Below are positions 34,465-46,009 of a stretch of DNA of 64,000 bases, piece after piece. A model generated the notes under the pieces. It was not told the DNA's origin and made no database searches. It worked only from the letters and a program-made list of their open reading frames with translations. The stretch is taken from positions 6,076,511 to 6,140,510 of the forward strand of contig ML660777.1 in the NCBI GenBank assembly GCA_007570785.1, written 5' to 3'. Positions within the stretch are counted from its first letter, which is position 1. Every line of letters starts with the position of its first letter. Position numbers and translations under genes: made by a program. This DNA comes from Antilocapra americana (Eukaryota > Chordata > Mammalia > Artiodactyla > Antilocapridae).

Positions 34465-34865
34465 AAGAATTCCCAGAAGATACGACATCTAAGCTGTGTC
34501 CTGACCAATAAATAAAGACTGGACCATGCTGGACAAGATAGTCTCAGCTTATTTCCAACTCCAAAATGTCATTATTTAGGTTCCATTATGCAATGGTCTC
34601 TCGGTGTTATTAGGACTCTAACACAAGCAGGAGAGTGAGCTCATGGAGTTCCTGATGGATAGCCTCTCACACAGTCTTCACTGAGTTCCACTCACTATAA
34701 ATAAAGGCTTCTGCTTGAAGCCACCCAAATACTTTAGACCTCCAATCCTAATCAATGCCTTGGAATGAAAACTGGCCACCTAGGATAGAAGATGAAACCT
34801 AAGTCATGTTCAAAGATGTGAGGCCTCAATAAAAACTCTAGACAAATGAATTTTTCTCATTTGCT
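34465..34865. other. Unique sequence
   Basis: Nothing recognised. Confidence 0.45.
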
Positions 34866-34867
34866 AT

Positions 34868-35074
34868 CATATTTCAATGGCTCAAATAGTAAAGAATTCG
34901 CCTGCAATGCAGGAGACCTGGGTTCAATCCCTGGGTCAGGAATATCTCCTAGAAAAGGAAATGGCAACCAACCCCAGTATTCATGCCTGGAGAACTCCAT
35001 GGACAGAGGACCCTGGCAGGCTACAGTCCATGGGGAAGCAAAGAGTTGGACATGATTGAGTGACTACCACATAC
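34868..35074 (+). mobile_element. Bov-tA SINE
   Basis: The head has lost its first bases ('atttcaatggctcaaatag'). The body is standard, ending 'tggacatgattgagtgac'. Two overlapping open frames are SINE artefacts. Confidence 0.9.
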
Positions 35075-35172
35075 ATACTCTGAGTGAAGAACTTTGCTGG
35101 ATGTTGGATTCTGACTGTGATCAGGACTCTATCCTTGGGGAGCTTATAGTTCCGTGGTGGAGACAGATAAAT

Positions 35173-35683
35173 TGTTGCTGTTGTTCAGTCACTAAGTTGT
35201 GTCCCACTCTTTAGGACCCCATGGACTGCAGCACACCAGCCTTCCCTGTCCTCCACTATCTCCTGGAGTTTGCTCAAGTTCATGCCCATTGAGTTGGTGA
35301 CATTGTCTAACAATCTGATCCTCTGCCACCCTCTTCTCTTTTTGCTTTCAATCTTTTCTAGCATCAGGGTCTTTACCAACAAGTCCGCTCTTCACATTAT
35401 GTGGCTAAAGTATTGGAGGTTCAGTATCACTCCTTCCAATGAATACTCAGGGTTGATTTCCTTTAGAATTGACTGGTTTGATATTCTTGCAGTTCAAGGG
35501 ATTCTCAAGAGTCTTCTCCAGCACCACAATTCAAAAGCATCAATTTTTTGACTCTCAGCCTGCTTTATGGTCCAATTCTCACATCCATATCTCACCACTG
35601 GAAAAACCATAGCTATGACCAGATGGACTTTTGTCGGCAAAGTGATGTCTTTGTTTTTTAATATGCTGTCCAGGTTTGTCACT
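35173..35683 (-). mobile_element. BovB fragment with 7-bp target-site duplication
   Basis: The minus strand carries TNLDSILKNKDITLPTKVHL, YGCENWTIKQAE and FELWCWRRLLRIP (35,677-35,494) and, in another frame, the C-terminal end (35,382-35,185). Flanks gataaat at 35,166-35,172 and 35,684-35,690. Confidence 0.9.
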
Positions 35684-35690
35684 GATAAAT

Positions 35691-36104
35691 AACCAAGTTT
35701 TCCACTCACAGGGGAAAACACAGGTTTCTATATGAGCACCAAGGAGGGACCCTTCATTCAACTTGGAGAACGATTGTGAGGGGACTGGAGAAGGGTGATA
35801 TAAAGGCCTTCCAGGGATCAAAATAATTCTCATCTTTAAGGATATATAGGGCAGATAAAGAAGAGGAGAGCAGCCATCCAGAGGAAGTATCTTGTAGGCA
35901 GAATTATAGGGAAGAGACTAAGTCACATACTCATGGAACAGCAAGTTGTTCTGCATGGATGGACCAGTGAATGATGGTGGTGAGAAGCCAAAGGAGAGGA
36001 TGCTCAGGTAGAAGGTTAACTGCCTTTACAGAACCCAAGTCACTTACTGCCTTGGTACTGTGTAGCAACTACATGTTTTGTTTTTGTGTTTTCCTTCTAG
36101 ATGG
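35691..36104. other. Unique sequence
   Basis: No repeat or gene recognised. Confidence 0.45.
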
Positions 36105-37815
36105 AATATTTTAAATACATGTGCATGTTGCTAGTAAAGTTAAACAGGCTTCGGTCCTGTGACCCAGCAATACTACTCTCAGGTATTTACTCAAGAAAAG
36201 GAAAACATATTATTTCCACACAAAGACTTATACAAAACTGTTCAAAGCAATCTTATTCATCTGGCCTTAAACTGGAAAGAACTCAAATGTCTGTCGATGG
36301 GGGAATGAATAAACAAATTGTGGTACGTTTATACAATGGAACAGTCGCTCAGTCGTATCCAACTCTTTGCGACCCCATGAACCACAGCTCGCCAGGCCTC
36401 CTTGTCCATTACCAACTCCTGGAGTTTACCCAAATTAATGTCTATTGTGTCAGTGATGCCATCCAATCATTTCATCCTCTGTCATCCCCTTCTCCTCCTG
36501 CCCTCAATCTTTCCCAGCATCAGGGTCTTTTTAAAAGAGTCCGCTCTTTGCATCAGTTCAGTTCAGTTCATTTCAGCCACTCAGTGTATCCGACTCTTTG
36601 TGAACCCATGAATCGCAGAACGCCAGGCCTCCCTGTCCATCATCAACTCCTGGAGTCCACCCAAACTCATGTCCATCAAGTTGGTGATGCCATCCAGCCA
36701 TCTCATCTTCTGTCGCCCCCTTCTCCTCCTGTCCTCAATCCTTCCTAGCATCAGGGTCTTTTCCAGTGAGTCAACTCTTCACATGAAGTGGTCAAAGTAC
36801 TGGAGTTTCAGCTTCAACATCAGTCCTACCAATGAACACCCAGGACTAATCTCCTTTAGGATGGACTGGTTGGATCTCCTTGCAGTCCAAGGGACTCTCA
36901 AGAGTTTTCTCCAACACCACAGTTCAAAAGCATCAATTCTTTGGTGCTCAGCTTACTTAATAGTCCAACTCTCACATCCATACATGACCACTGGAAAAAC
37001 CATAGCCTTGACTAGATGGACCTTTGTTGACAAAGTAATGTCTCTGCCTTTTAATATGCTGCCTAGGTTGGCCATAACTTTCCTTCCAAGGAGTAAGCAT
37101 CTTTTAATTTCATGGCTGCAGTCACCATCTTCAGTGATTTTGGAGCCCAAAAAAATAGTCAGCCACTGTTTCCCCATCTATTTGCCATGAAGTGATGGGA
37201 CTGGATGCCATGATCTTCATTTTCTGAATGTTGAGCTTTAAGCCAACTTTTTCACTCTCATCTTTCACTTTCATCAAGAGGCTCTTTAGTTCTTCTTCAC
37301 TTTCTGCTTAAGGGTGATGTCATCTGTATATCTGAGATTATTGATATTTCTCCCAACAATCTTGATTCCAGCTTGTGCTTCTTCTAGCCCAGGGTTTCTC
37401 ATGATGTATTCTGCATATAAGTTAAATAAGCAGGGTGACAATATATAGCCTTGACATACTCCTTTTCCTACTTGGAATCATAGTCAGTCATAAAACAGAG
37501 CAAAGTACCAAGACATACAACAACACGGTTGATTCTTGTATCACTTAAGAATCATTATGCTGAAGAAAGACAGACAGACACAGACCCCATTTATATAAAG
37601 TCAAAGAACAGGCAACATATATTATGGTGACAGAAATCATAAAATGATTGCTCTGGGTGTCAGGGTGAATGGGGAAGGGGAAATTGATAGGAAAGAGACA
37701 AAGAGAATTTCCTGGGGTGGTAGAAATATTCTTCCTCCTGCTTTAGGTGGTGGTTACATGGGTTTATTGAAAACTCACTGAGTTAAACACTATGATCTGT
37801 GCATTTTACTGAATG
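36105..37815 (+). mobile_element. Old L1 3' region interrupted by a BovB composite
   Basis: The left part (36,105-36,341) encodes an L1 ORF2 C-terminal stretch (CDPAILLSGIYSRKGK ... NCSKQSYSSGLKLERTQM). The right part (about 37,477-37,815) continues the same L1: 'gtcagtcataaaacagagc', 'ccccatttatataaagtca', 'ggtggttacatgggtttatt', 'tgatctgtgcattttactg'. Reading across the insertion, the L1 breaks at 'atacaatggaa' and resumes at 'tggaatcatagtcagtcat', so a short duplicated tggaa marks the target site. Everything between is younger. Confidence 0.85.
36342..37476 (-). mobile_element. Tandem BovB/Bov-A2 composite inside L1
   Basis: Two BovB 3' ends lie head-to-tail on the minus strand. 36,342-36,556 contains only the terminal part. 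36,557-37,476 begins again with a GTTCA-repeat tail and extends to 'cagcttgtgcttcttctagc' and 'agcagggtgacaatatatag', far into the polyprotein. Minus-strand peptides at 37,177-36,953 include FLGSKITEDGDCSHEIKR and VMANLGSILKGRDITLSTKV. The + strand frames of 215, 173 and 69 codons here are antisense artefacts or an L1-SINE chimera. Confidence 0.9.
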
Positions 37816-39455
37816 GTAACAACACTGCTTGCTCATACAAAAGCTGCCCAAGTCTTGCAGTGTGGCTCATTACAATGAAATGACACTAAAATAAAATTTC
37901 AAAAGTCTGGAAGAGAAATATAAACACAAACAAGGTGTAAAAAGTTTATTCAAACAGATGAAAAAGCATAAATACTTCATTCTAACTGCAATTTGATAGA
38001 CGTTTTGGAAATTTTCAACTCAAAAAATCTGTGAAATCAATGACTTTTGATACAGACATACAGGAAGAGTACTTCTTTTGTCACCTATGAATTAATTTAT
38101 TAAAACACTGAGAAAAAAATCCAGATGAAAATTAATGGACTATAAAATAGAACTGAGTAATAAAATCAATAAAAATTCTTTTGTCATCAAGAAGTAAATT
38201 ATAACAAAAACATTTTTCAGATAATAGAAAGAGTAATAATTCTTTAAGAGACAGGTTTTGAACAAGCTCTTTATTCTTTGCAAATCAAATGACTGAAGAG
38301 GAGTGAATCACTCGAACTCATTGGAAAAATATTTAAATGTCTTTCAAATTAGATACATAATACTGGCATTGATGGAGTCAAAATCAAATTCACAATATAC
38401 CATTACAAAAAGGACACGAATAACTAGCTGATTCACAAGTATCATCAATTGAAAGAGTATTTAAAATTATTCATTCATAGGAAAACTTGCAGTGCTTTGA
38501 AATCTTATAGCTCTTACAGTTTATGTAAGAAGGAAACTTGATTGAGATTTTTCTCTATTTGACAAAAATTCTGAAAATTTACTGTTAATTATAACTAAGT
38601 TGTGAACCAGAAAGAAAAAAAATTTTGATCAAGATTATTAGAGGAATGCATACCAGAGGAACTATCATTTTATTCTTTTGATGGGAAGTGATATAACAAA
38701 ATTCTTGTTGTGGTCAACAATATGCAACCAATATGTAGGACAAATAGAATTACAGATATGAATCTCACAGTTAATTAAAAACAGTTTTTTCCCCTAGATT
38801 TTGTGATGGTTCTGGAATTTGTTGGAATTTTAAGACTTGTAATTTGTTATGGCTTCTTTTCTCTCTGAAATAAATATTCACTTTCATTTTAAGTTTTTAT
38901 TTGTAATAATGGATTCTTTTTCTTAAAATGCAGATCCAAAATTACACTAGCAGAATTCCCCACCACACCTAGGCTCAACTGCTGTTTTTAGACTGTGCTA
39001 TTCAAGGTCATGGGCTGTGTGATCTATTTCTCTTTGTATTCCTGGCACAGTGCCTGATAAAAAGTAGGAGCATAACAAATATATGTGCAACTAAATGCAA
39101 CAGGGCAAATAATCTGATAGCTTAGTATAAAGCAAAATATCAGTGATGAAGGGGGCACTGCAGATATATCAGATCCCAACCCACAGTCTCTCCAAGGAAC
39201 AATTATCCTTTTACTTCTTGGAATACGGGCTTGAAAGACTGAAATTCTAATTAGGTTTATTCAATCCAGCCCTCCTATAACTTCACCCACCCCCCAAGTT
39301 ACTACTCAGTTAAAACTAAAAATTGAATACAGGATTCTGTACATTGTCTTATCCCTAACTTCTTTGTAAGGACATAAACTCAGTATCTTACTGGTTTCGT
39401 AATGTTTTGAGAAAATATTACAAATAGGTAAGTAAGGCTTGAGCCTTTGCTATAG
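37816..39455. other. 1.6 kb of AT-rich sequence without recognisable repeats
   Basis: No SINE, LINE or gene recognised; no open frame above 60 codons. Very low GC. Confidence 0.5.
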
Positions 39456-39467
39456 ATTCAACCATAT

Positions 39468-39693
39468 GTTTTGTGTATGTTTGCATGCTCAGTTGTGTCC
39501 AACTCTTTGCAACCCTTTGGACTGCAGCCTGCCAGGCTCCTCTGTACATGGGATTTTTCAGGCAAGAATACTGGAGTAGGTTCCCATTTCCTTCTCCAGT
39601 GGATCTTCCTTGTCCAGAGATCAAACCTGAATATCCTGTGTCTCCTGCCTTGTGGGCAGACTCTTTACCTGCTGAGCCCTCAGGGAAGCCAAA
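39468..39693 (-). mobile_element. Bov-tA SINE with 12-bp target-site duplication
   Basis: Reverse copy. Flanks attcaaccatat (39,456-39,467) and attcaactatat (39,694-39,705), one mismatch. The overlapping open frames on both strands are SINE-derived. Confidence 0.92.
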
Positions 39694-39705
39694 ATTCAAC
39701 TATAT

Positions 39706-40405
39706 ACTGAATAATTTAGCTATCTAGTTTTGCATGGCAAAACCCAATGAAAACAATTTTGTATCACAATTAAAACGACAAACATTGTAAGTCCTGGTAT
39801 GCTAGGTGGACAGAAGTTATTTGTTACTTCTCAACAATCAGAAATAGAAATGGTAGAATTACCAGCCTCTGGGTTTGCCTGAGAAGCTGTGCAGTCAGGC
39901 AGTATCACCATTATTCCATTCCCACCAGATGTGATCCTATTTTTAAAGACTTCTGGGAAAGGGAGATTCCCTCACCTCCCTTAGCAACCCGTTCCAATGT
40001 TTAATAACACTTGCTACCAGGGGTGCTGGTTCCCTGAGCCTAACTGGAGTATTTTTAAGTTTCTATGTGTTGGTGTTTTTCCCTATTCCCATTTCCTCCT
40101 TCAGTATTTATTTTATCCCCTCCCTTCTTTGCCTTTTTTCCACTAATTTCCCTTGTAGATTTTTCTTTTTTTTTGCAAATAAAAGTGAAATTTAAAATTG
40201 TCAAAAATCTAAAATAAAAGCAAAACAGGTAAAATATTAATTTAGATGTCACACATTCTTGGGATGAAAATGAGTTTTAACTTAAATTTTATACAAGTAC
40301 TACACATGAATTTGATAGTCTGTACTTCTCTGCATCTATTGCACACCTGTGAACTTGGCTGAGTTGGGGACATATACCATTTTATTGAAACACATTTTGG
40401 TAGCT
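39706..40405. other. Unique sequence
   Basis: Nothing recognised; a T-rich run at 40,160-40,174. Confidence 0.45.
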
Positions 40406-40409
40406 TTGA

Positions 40410-40556
40410 TCCCATGGAGTAGGAAATGGCAACCTGCTGCAGTATTCTTGCCAGGAAAATTCCATGTACAGAAGGAGCCTTGTGGGCTACAGTCCATGGG
40501 GTCACAAAGAGTCAGACACAACTGAGTGACTAAACACACACAACACAAACATTTAA
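40410..40556 (+). mobile_element. 5'-truncated Bov-tA/Bov-A SINE
   Basis: Only the Bov-A body and tail are present ('gaaatggcaacctgctgcag' to 'cagacacaactgagtgac', then a CA-rich tail). The tRNA-like head is missing. Confidence 0.88.
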
Positions 40557-40559
40557 ATG

Positions 40560-41205
40560 TAAGTATCATTTTGTTTTAGTCTTCAGTCTCTTTTGAATGC
40601 GCTCCAGATTTCCATATTTTTCCTTTTGTTGAAGAGCTCTGAACTGGATATGAAACTCTACGGTTTGGTTTGTGCTAAGCATCTTGGGCAGAACATCTTT
40701 CATTTCTACCTTGTTAATTTTCAGTTTTTACCTGTGAATTCCATCAATACATGTAGTATGCAGCTGATCAATAGTGCTTAAACATCGAGCTGGCTGAGTC
40801 TCATAGGAAAGATGTGATCTGACAGATGTCAGGAAAATACTGTTGTTTTGAAATAGTTTGCATTATCTGATACCTGACTACTTGAAATTCCACTGTCAGT
40901 GGTTTATTTGATTGAAACTGTTTCTCTGAGGGCTCACTGAAAATAGAAGACTCCCTAGAATTATAAGACTTTAATCAGTTTAGACCAAGAAATCAGTGCC
41001 TGACCAGAAACACTGGTGTCTGGTAGCTGACTGGAGTGGGGAGAAGAAGAGAGAGGGTGGCCCAACCTCCCGGGGGACCTTGGACTGTCTTGGTCCATGC
41101 CAATCGCCAAGACTTATTTATTCATAGCTTCTTTCACTCTCAAATGTATAGTCACCTCTGTAGGGTCAACCAAAGATGAGATGTGGGTACTAAAACAATG
41201 CATTT
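40560..41205. other. Unique sequence
   Basis: Nothing recognised. Confidence 0.45.
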
Positions 41206-41209
41206 GTGA

Positions 41210-41335
41210 GGAGTCTGGGGCATAACTTTAGAGCTCTTAGCCCTGGACTTGAATCTCTGCTCTTACCTGATGACTGGGTGTTTATGGGGAGACTATTTAA
41301 CTTTCCCCCATCTCAGCCTCCACATAGACCAACTA
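41210..41335 (+). mobile_element. MIR SINE remnant
   Basis: 'ctggacttgaatctctgctc', 'acctgatgactgggtgttta', 'gactatttaactttcccccat' and 'ctcagcctccac' follow the MIR core in sense. Confidence 0.55.
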
Positions 41336-41647
41336 AGACTATATCAATTATCTTTTGGATACATCTAGTAATGAATGCTGCAGACACTAGTATTGGAAAC
41401 TCCTGTTTTTCCCCGGCTTGGCATTTCCACTTTAGTCAAACCTACTAAGATAGATAATATTCAAACCAAATTTTCAACTCTAGAGGCACTAGCTATCTTG
41501 CTATTTGCATTTCATCTCTAATCATTTTCCTAAATTTTACCCTTTTAATTGTTCTTTTATACGTACCAAATAACCGATTGCACTGATAATATGTACCATT
41601 GTGCTTAGCACTTTCACGTTCATCTATGTAATTGGCTATGGTTCTAT

Positions 41648-41858
41648 GTATGGCTTCGTGGCTGAGTGGGTAAAGAATCTGCCTGCAGTGCAGGAAACAC
41701 AGGAGACACAATTTGATCTCTGGATCAGCAAGATCCTTTGGAGTGGGAAACGACAACCCACTATAGTATTCTTGCCTGGAGAATCCCATGCACAGAGGAG
41801 CCTGGCAGGAAACAGTCCATAGCATCGCAAAGAGACACGACTACAGCGACTGAGCATG
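41648..41858 (+). mobile_element. Bov-tA SINE
   Basis: 'atggcttcgtggctgagtggg' to 'cgactacagcgactgagca'; diverged but nearly complete. Confidence 0.88.
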
Positions 41859-41859
41859 T

Positions 41860-43135
41860 ATGCAAACAGTACATGTGTTTACTCTGCCGTTTCTCCCTTA
41901 TTTTAAATTTCTTGAAAGCAGTAAGATTCATCTAGCTTTTTCCCAGAACCTAGGACAATATGAAGCACAGTAAAGAACAGCCAGATTCGTGGACTTCATT
42001 GAGTTAAAACCCTAGGCTATACTGTACGCTTAGCTTCAGCCTCAATTTGAGCTGAGGATGAAAAGCATTAAAATGATGACCATCTTGTAAATGGTGTCTA
42101 ATAGCTTAAAAGTCTCTTAAAATATTCTTAAAAAGTGTAGGAACTGCATCCTTCAAGATTGAGATTAAAAATAAAAACAGCTCTGATAGCGATAGTTTCT
42201 TTGCAACATAAACTAAGAAAATGAGTCTGCCTGGAACTAGAGGAAACTTCTACAGAGTTTGAGCTGTGTCTACATGGTTCAGTGGGTTCTTAGCCTCCTC
42301 ACTAGGCCTGCCAATCAAGACTCTTAGCAGAGAGCTTTTTTGGCAGACAAGCCCTGACTACTTGCAATGAGGCAGACATCACCGGGGCATCTCAGAGGCC
42401 AGACACCAGATGGTAATAATACATTTCAACTATTAGAAGTTTGGATCAGAAAGCTAAAGGTGAAGGCCTTATCTCATTTGTCAAATGATGTAATTCATTA
42501 TTAAATCAGGACAAACCAGTTAACATCTGAAGTATAATTTTGGTTGCTATTTATAATGCACTCACCGGTTAATTTGCCTGAACCGGCTTATTTAATTGTG
42601 TGTAGCTTTTCACAAAAAGATTAGGGTGGCTGAGGAAATGACCTATGCAAATCACAGTTCCGGATAAATCCAAACTTTTCTTCAAGTGCCAATGAAATGT
42701 TAGTATGCTTGAGTTATTTGATGAAATTATGTTGTATTTAAAATAATTTGAAGAGAAACTCTCCAAGTAAATTTACTGAGCTCTGACAATAAGCGTAGAA
42801 TTTTGGTGCTAGAGTTTTTTTTTACAACAAAAGTACACACAAAAAGTACCCATTTTCAGACTCACAAAAAGAGAGGGTGGTGATAAGTGAGTCAATTAAT
42901 TTTATAAAACATTGTTACTAGATGAAAAAAAATGAAGATGTTAGCAGAGCAGGGTATCTGCCCTGGGAAATCTCTACCAATTTTTTACTGAGAAGCAAGT
43001 AAGTTTCATTTTGAAGACCCTTTAGAGGATAAAATCTTAGTAACTCTGGCATTGACTCTGGAAAGAAAAGATCATATAATCAACCAGACACTAAATGTTT
43101 TAGAACCACCATACTATTTACCAGTGGACTTACCA
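41860..43135. other. Unique sequence
   Basis: No repeat or gene recognised over about 1.3 kb. Confidence 0.45.
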
Positions 43136-43139
43136 TCAC

Positions 43140-43290
43140 CATTATTACCATCATGGCTAACATGTATGATCCAGGCAATGTTCTAAGAATTTCTACCTGT
43201 CAATTTATTTTATCCTCTCAAAAACTCTGTGAGGGAGGTGCTCTTAGCATGCCCATTACAAAAATGAGGAAACTGATACCATATAGATAA
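43140..43290 (-). mobile_element. MIR/L2-type tail remnant
   Basis: 'gatccaggcaatgttctaag', 'ctctcaaaaactctgtgagg' and 'aaaaatgaggaaactgatac' fit the reverse-oriented 3' part of MIR. A second weak piece may follow near 43,365-43,425 ('gtcttgctcagagtcatata'). Confidence 0.6.
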
Positions 43291-43439
43291 TAAGAATTAT
43301 CAAATATCAGAGTTAAAAGGAAACTTGGGGCTCACATTGTTCAACGCTCAGTTTATAAACAAGAATACTTAGACCCAGAGATTAATGTCTTGCTCAGAGT
43401 CATATAAAAACTTAGTGTCCAAGCCACAGATATTTATAC

Positions 43440-44875
43440 AAATAACCAGCACATAGTAAGTGCATGCTGTATGCCACTTACCTGTTGCAGTAACACTGAA
43501 ATAAATACTATCGTCCCAATTTTGAAGGAGAATTTGCTCTCAGAGATGTTAGGTGCCAGCCTAACAAAAATGAGTGCCAGTCTCTTTTCTAAGTTCTGAA
43601 GCACCAGAATCAGGAAGAACCTTTCAGTTTGTTCCACATGAAACAAAATCTCCATAATCATGGAAAATTCAATCATATAACTTCATGCTTTTAGACATTT
43701 TGATACTTAAAATCATGCAAATTTTCTTTATTTCTGCTTTCATTTAGGCTTTTTTGGGAGTACATTTTCCAAATACTGTTATTAATACTTACATAAATGA
43801 ACCTGATGATGAAATGTCTCATGGAGAACTTCAACTCAAATGTAAGTATTCTCGATTTTTTTCCATCCTCAAATGTCACCCTGACCATGAAATTTAATGT
43901 TTCCCATCATGTATATTTCACAGTTTTTGCTTTTTAGTAATATCATGGTTTTATTTTAAAAGGGATATTTTAAAGGTGATAATTGGCTATTTGTTTTTAG
44001 TATATATCTGTTTTTACATAGTTGGATCAGTAAATATTAGAAATGCTTTTTAAAATGAGAAATATATATTGTTTGTTAAAGAGAAGATATATATCTGTGT
44101 GTATATGTATATACATATATATAACATATATCTATACCTGAGATTCTACATAATCATTTACTTTTTCTAATTACATGCACATGAAAATGTTGTTTTTCTA
44201 AGCTACCTAGCCAAATATCACATTTTTCCATGTAAAGGGGAAAAATGGAAAACTTAGATTTTTAAGAGAAAAGTGAATTTGGGAGTTGCTTCATTTACAT
44301 GGAGACGAGATTTGAACTTAAGTATCCACTAATAAGAGAAAGCTACCCTTAATAGATATTCAGAAGGCTATTATTTTTACTCATCTACTCTGATAACACA
44401 ATGCATGTTCTTAGACAAGTTGGGGGTGGTAACCAAGGGCTTCATTTATCTGAAATTAGACGTGCCCATAATGGGTTGGCAGGGTGGTGGGCAGCATTGT
44501 GTGTTTCCCAGTTCTCTCTAATTAGCCATAGAAAAATGTGATGAACAGCACCCACATTATCCAAATTCTCTTTAGGATTTGCTACCTTAAAAACTATTTT
44601 CCTTTTGTTACATTCAACATGTATAATTACGCTTTCACAAAGTCCTCTGCTTTGGAATTCTTTCCTCGCTGACCTGCCACCCAGTTGCAAGTCATCTCTA
44701 GCAGCCAATACTTATTTACTGAAGGTTCTTTATGGGAAAAGTTTTTACAGTTAATTAATAGAGTATATCAGATATATATTTTTTAACTCCAAAGTCTCTC
44801 CCCTTTGTTCAAGTCACTTATCCCATAAAGACATGTAACTCTGGCTCCTGGTTGCTTCTCTTAAATTATTTCTCA
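43440..44875. other. Unique AT-rich sequence
   Basis: No gene recognised. Contains an AT/GT-rich microsatellite-like run (44,087-44,135). Confidence 0.45.
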
Positions 44876-44879
44876 GGAC

Positions 44880-45280
44880 TTTCTCCCCGACTCCCCATCT
44901 CTCAAGTCCAGCCGCATTTGGCCTTTCAGTTCCTCTTGGTACTGAGCTTCTTTTTGTCTTAGGGATTTTACAGTTTCAGTTCCCTCTTCTTGGGGCTCTC
45001 TTTCCGTGCTCTTCAGTCAGTTCTCTGCCCAAATGTTACCTGGGCAGATACTCCTCATCCCCATCCAACACTTCTCAACCTTATCTATCTACTGTCTATC
45101 CTTGATCCATTTTTCATGACTTTTTTCATGATTTGGACTATCTTGTTAATTTGTCTATGATCAGTTCCCCAACCAGAATGTGAGCCCCACAGAGCCCAGA
45201 GGCCTCACCTGCTTTGTTTATTCCTGTGTCTCCAGCTACCAAACAGTGCACACCACATGGGTACGCAATAATTAATTTTT
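44880..45280 (+). mobile_element. L2 3' end
   Basis: The L2 3' order is clear: 'ctctgcccaaatgttacctg', 'cttgttaatttgtctatgat', 'ccaaccagaatgtgagcccc', 'ttcctgtgtctccagctacc', 'acgcaataattaattttt'. Non-coding. Confidence 0.75.
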
Positions 45281-45299
45281 GGAACAAAAACTAGATAGA

Positions 45300-45475
45300 T
45301 GGATAGATGATAGATGTGTTCGCTCAAAAACTAATCTATGGAGATGGAAATTAGAATGTTGATTATTTCAGGGGTACATTTACTGGGAAGAGTCATAAGG
45401 GAGCATCTTGGAATGTTAAAAATACTTGCCATTTTGGTCACGGTAATGGTTACACATACACACACATCTATATAT
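45300..45475 (+). mobile_element. Old L1 3' fragment
   Basis: 'attatttcaggggtacattt', 'aagagtcataagggagcatc' and 'gtcacggtaatggttacac' resemble an L1M 3' UTR in sense. It is cut at the right by a Bov-tA at a CA/TA repeat. Confidence 0.5.
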
Positions 45476-45477
45476 AT

Positions 45478-45692
45478 GGGATTCCCAGGTGGCTTAGTGG
45501 TATAGAAGCAGCCTGCCAATACAAGGGACACAGGAAACATGGATTCCATCCCTGGGTCAGGAAGATCTTCTGGAGAAGGAAATGGCAACCCACTCCAATA
45601 TTCTTGCCTTAGAAATTCCATGGACAGAGGAACCTGATGGGCTACAGTCCATAGGGTCGCAAAGAGTCAGACATAACTTAAGCGACTGAGCA
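45478..45692 (+). mobile_element. Bov-tA SINE (first of a pair)
   Basis: Complete copy ending 'cataacttaagcgactgagc' and running straight into a (TATC)n array. Confidence 0.9.
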
Positions 45693-45726
45693 CCTATATC
45701 TATCTATCTATCTATCTATCTATCTA
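45693..45726. repeat. (TATC)n microsatellite
   Basis: About eight tetranucleotide units between two Bov-tA copies. Confidence 0.95.
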
Positions 45727-45748
45727 GACCCACATATACATATATATT

Positions 45749-45948
45749 GGGCTTCCCTGGTGACTCAGACAGCAAAGAATCCACCCACAATGCAGGAGAC
45801 ATGGGGTTGGGAAGATCCCCTGGAGAGGGGAACAGCTACCCACTCCAGTATTCTGACCTGGAGAATTCCGTGGACAGAGGAGCCTGGCAGGCTAAAGTCC
45901 ATGGGGTGCAAAGAGTTGGACATGACTGAGTGACTAAGCACAGCAGAC
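45749..45948 (+). mobile_element. Bov-tA SINE (second of a pair)
   Basis: Complete copy with a small deletion in the head ('gacatggggttgggaagatc' lacks the usual 'ttcaatccct' segment). Followed by an alternating TA/CATA run. Confidence 0.9.
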
Positions 45949-46005
45949 ATATATACATACATATATATATATATATATATACATACATATACATATATAT
46001 ATATG
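45949..46005. repeat. (TA)n/(CATA)n microsatellite
   Basis: Alternating purine-pyrimidine tract right after the SINE tail. Read on either strand it gives the artefactual YIYIYIYI-type open frames. Confidence 0.95.
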
Positions 46006-46009
46006 CAAA

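Noticed and set aside
36101..36748. 215-codon + strand frame
   Set aside because: A chimera: it starts in L1 ORF2 and continues through the antisense strand of BovB/Bov-A2, so it is not a gene.
36669..37190. 173-codon + strand frame
   Set aside because: Antisense to the BovB polyprotein. The true, though broken, frame is on the minus strand.
45693..46005. Regularly spaced repeats that might suggest an array
   Set aside because: They are microsatellites flanking SINEs; there are no distinct spacers, so this is not a CRISPR-like structure.
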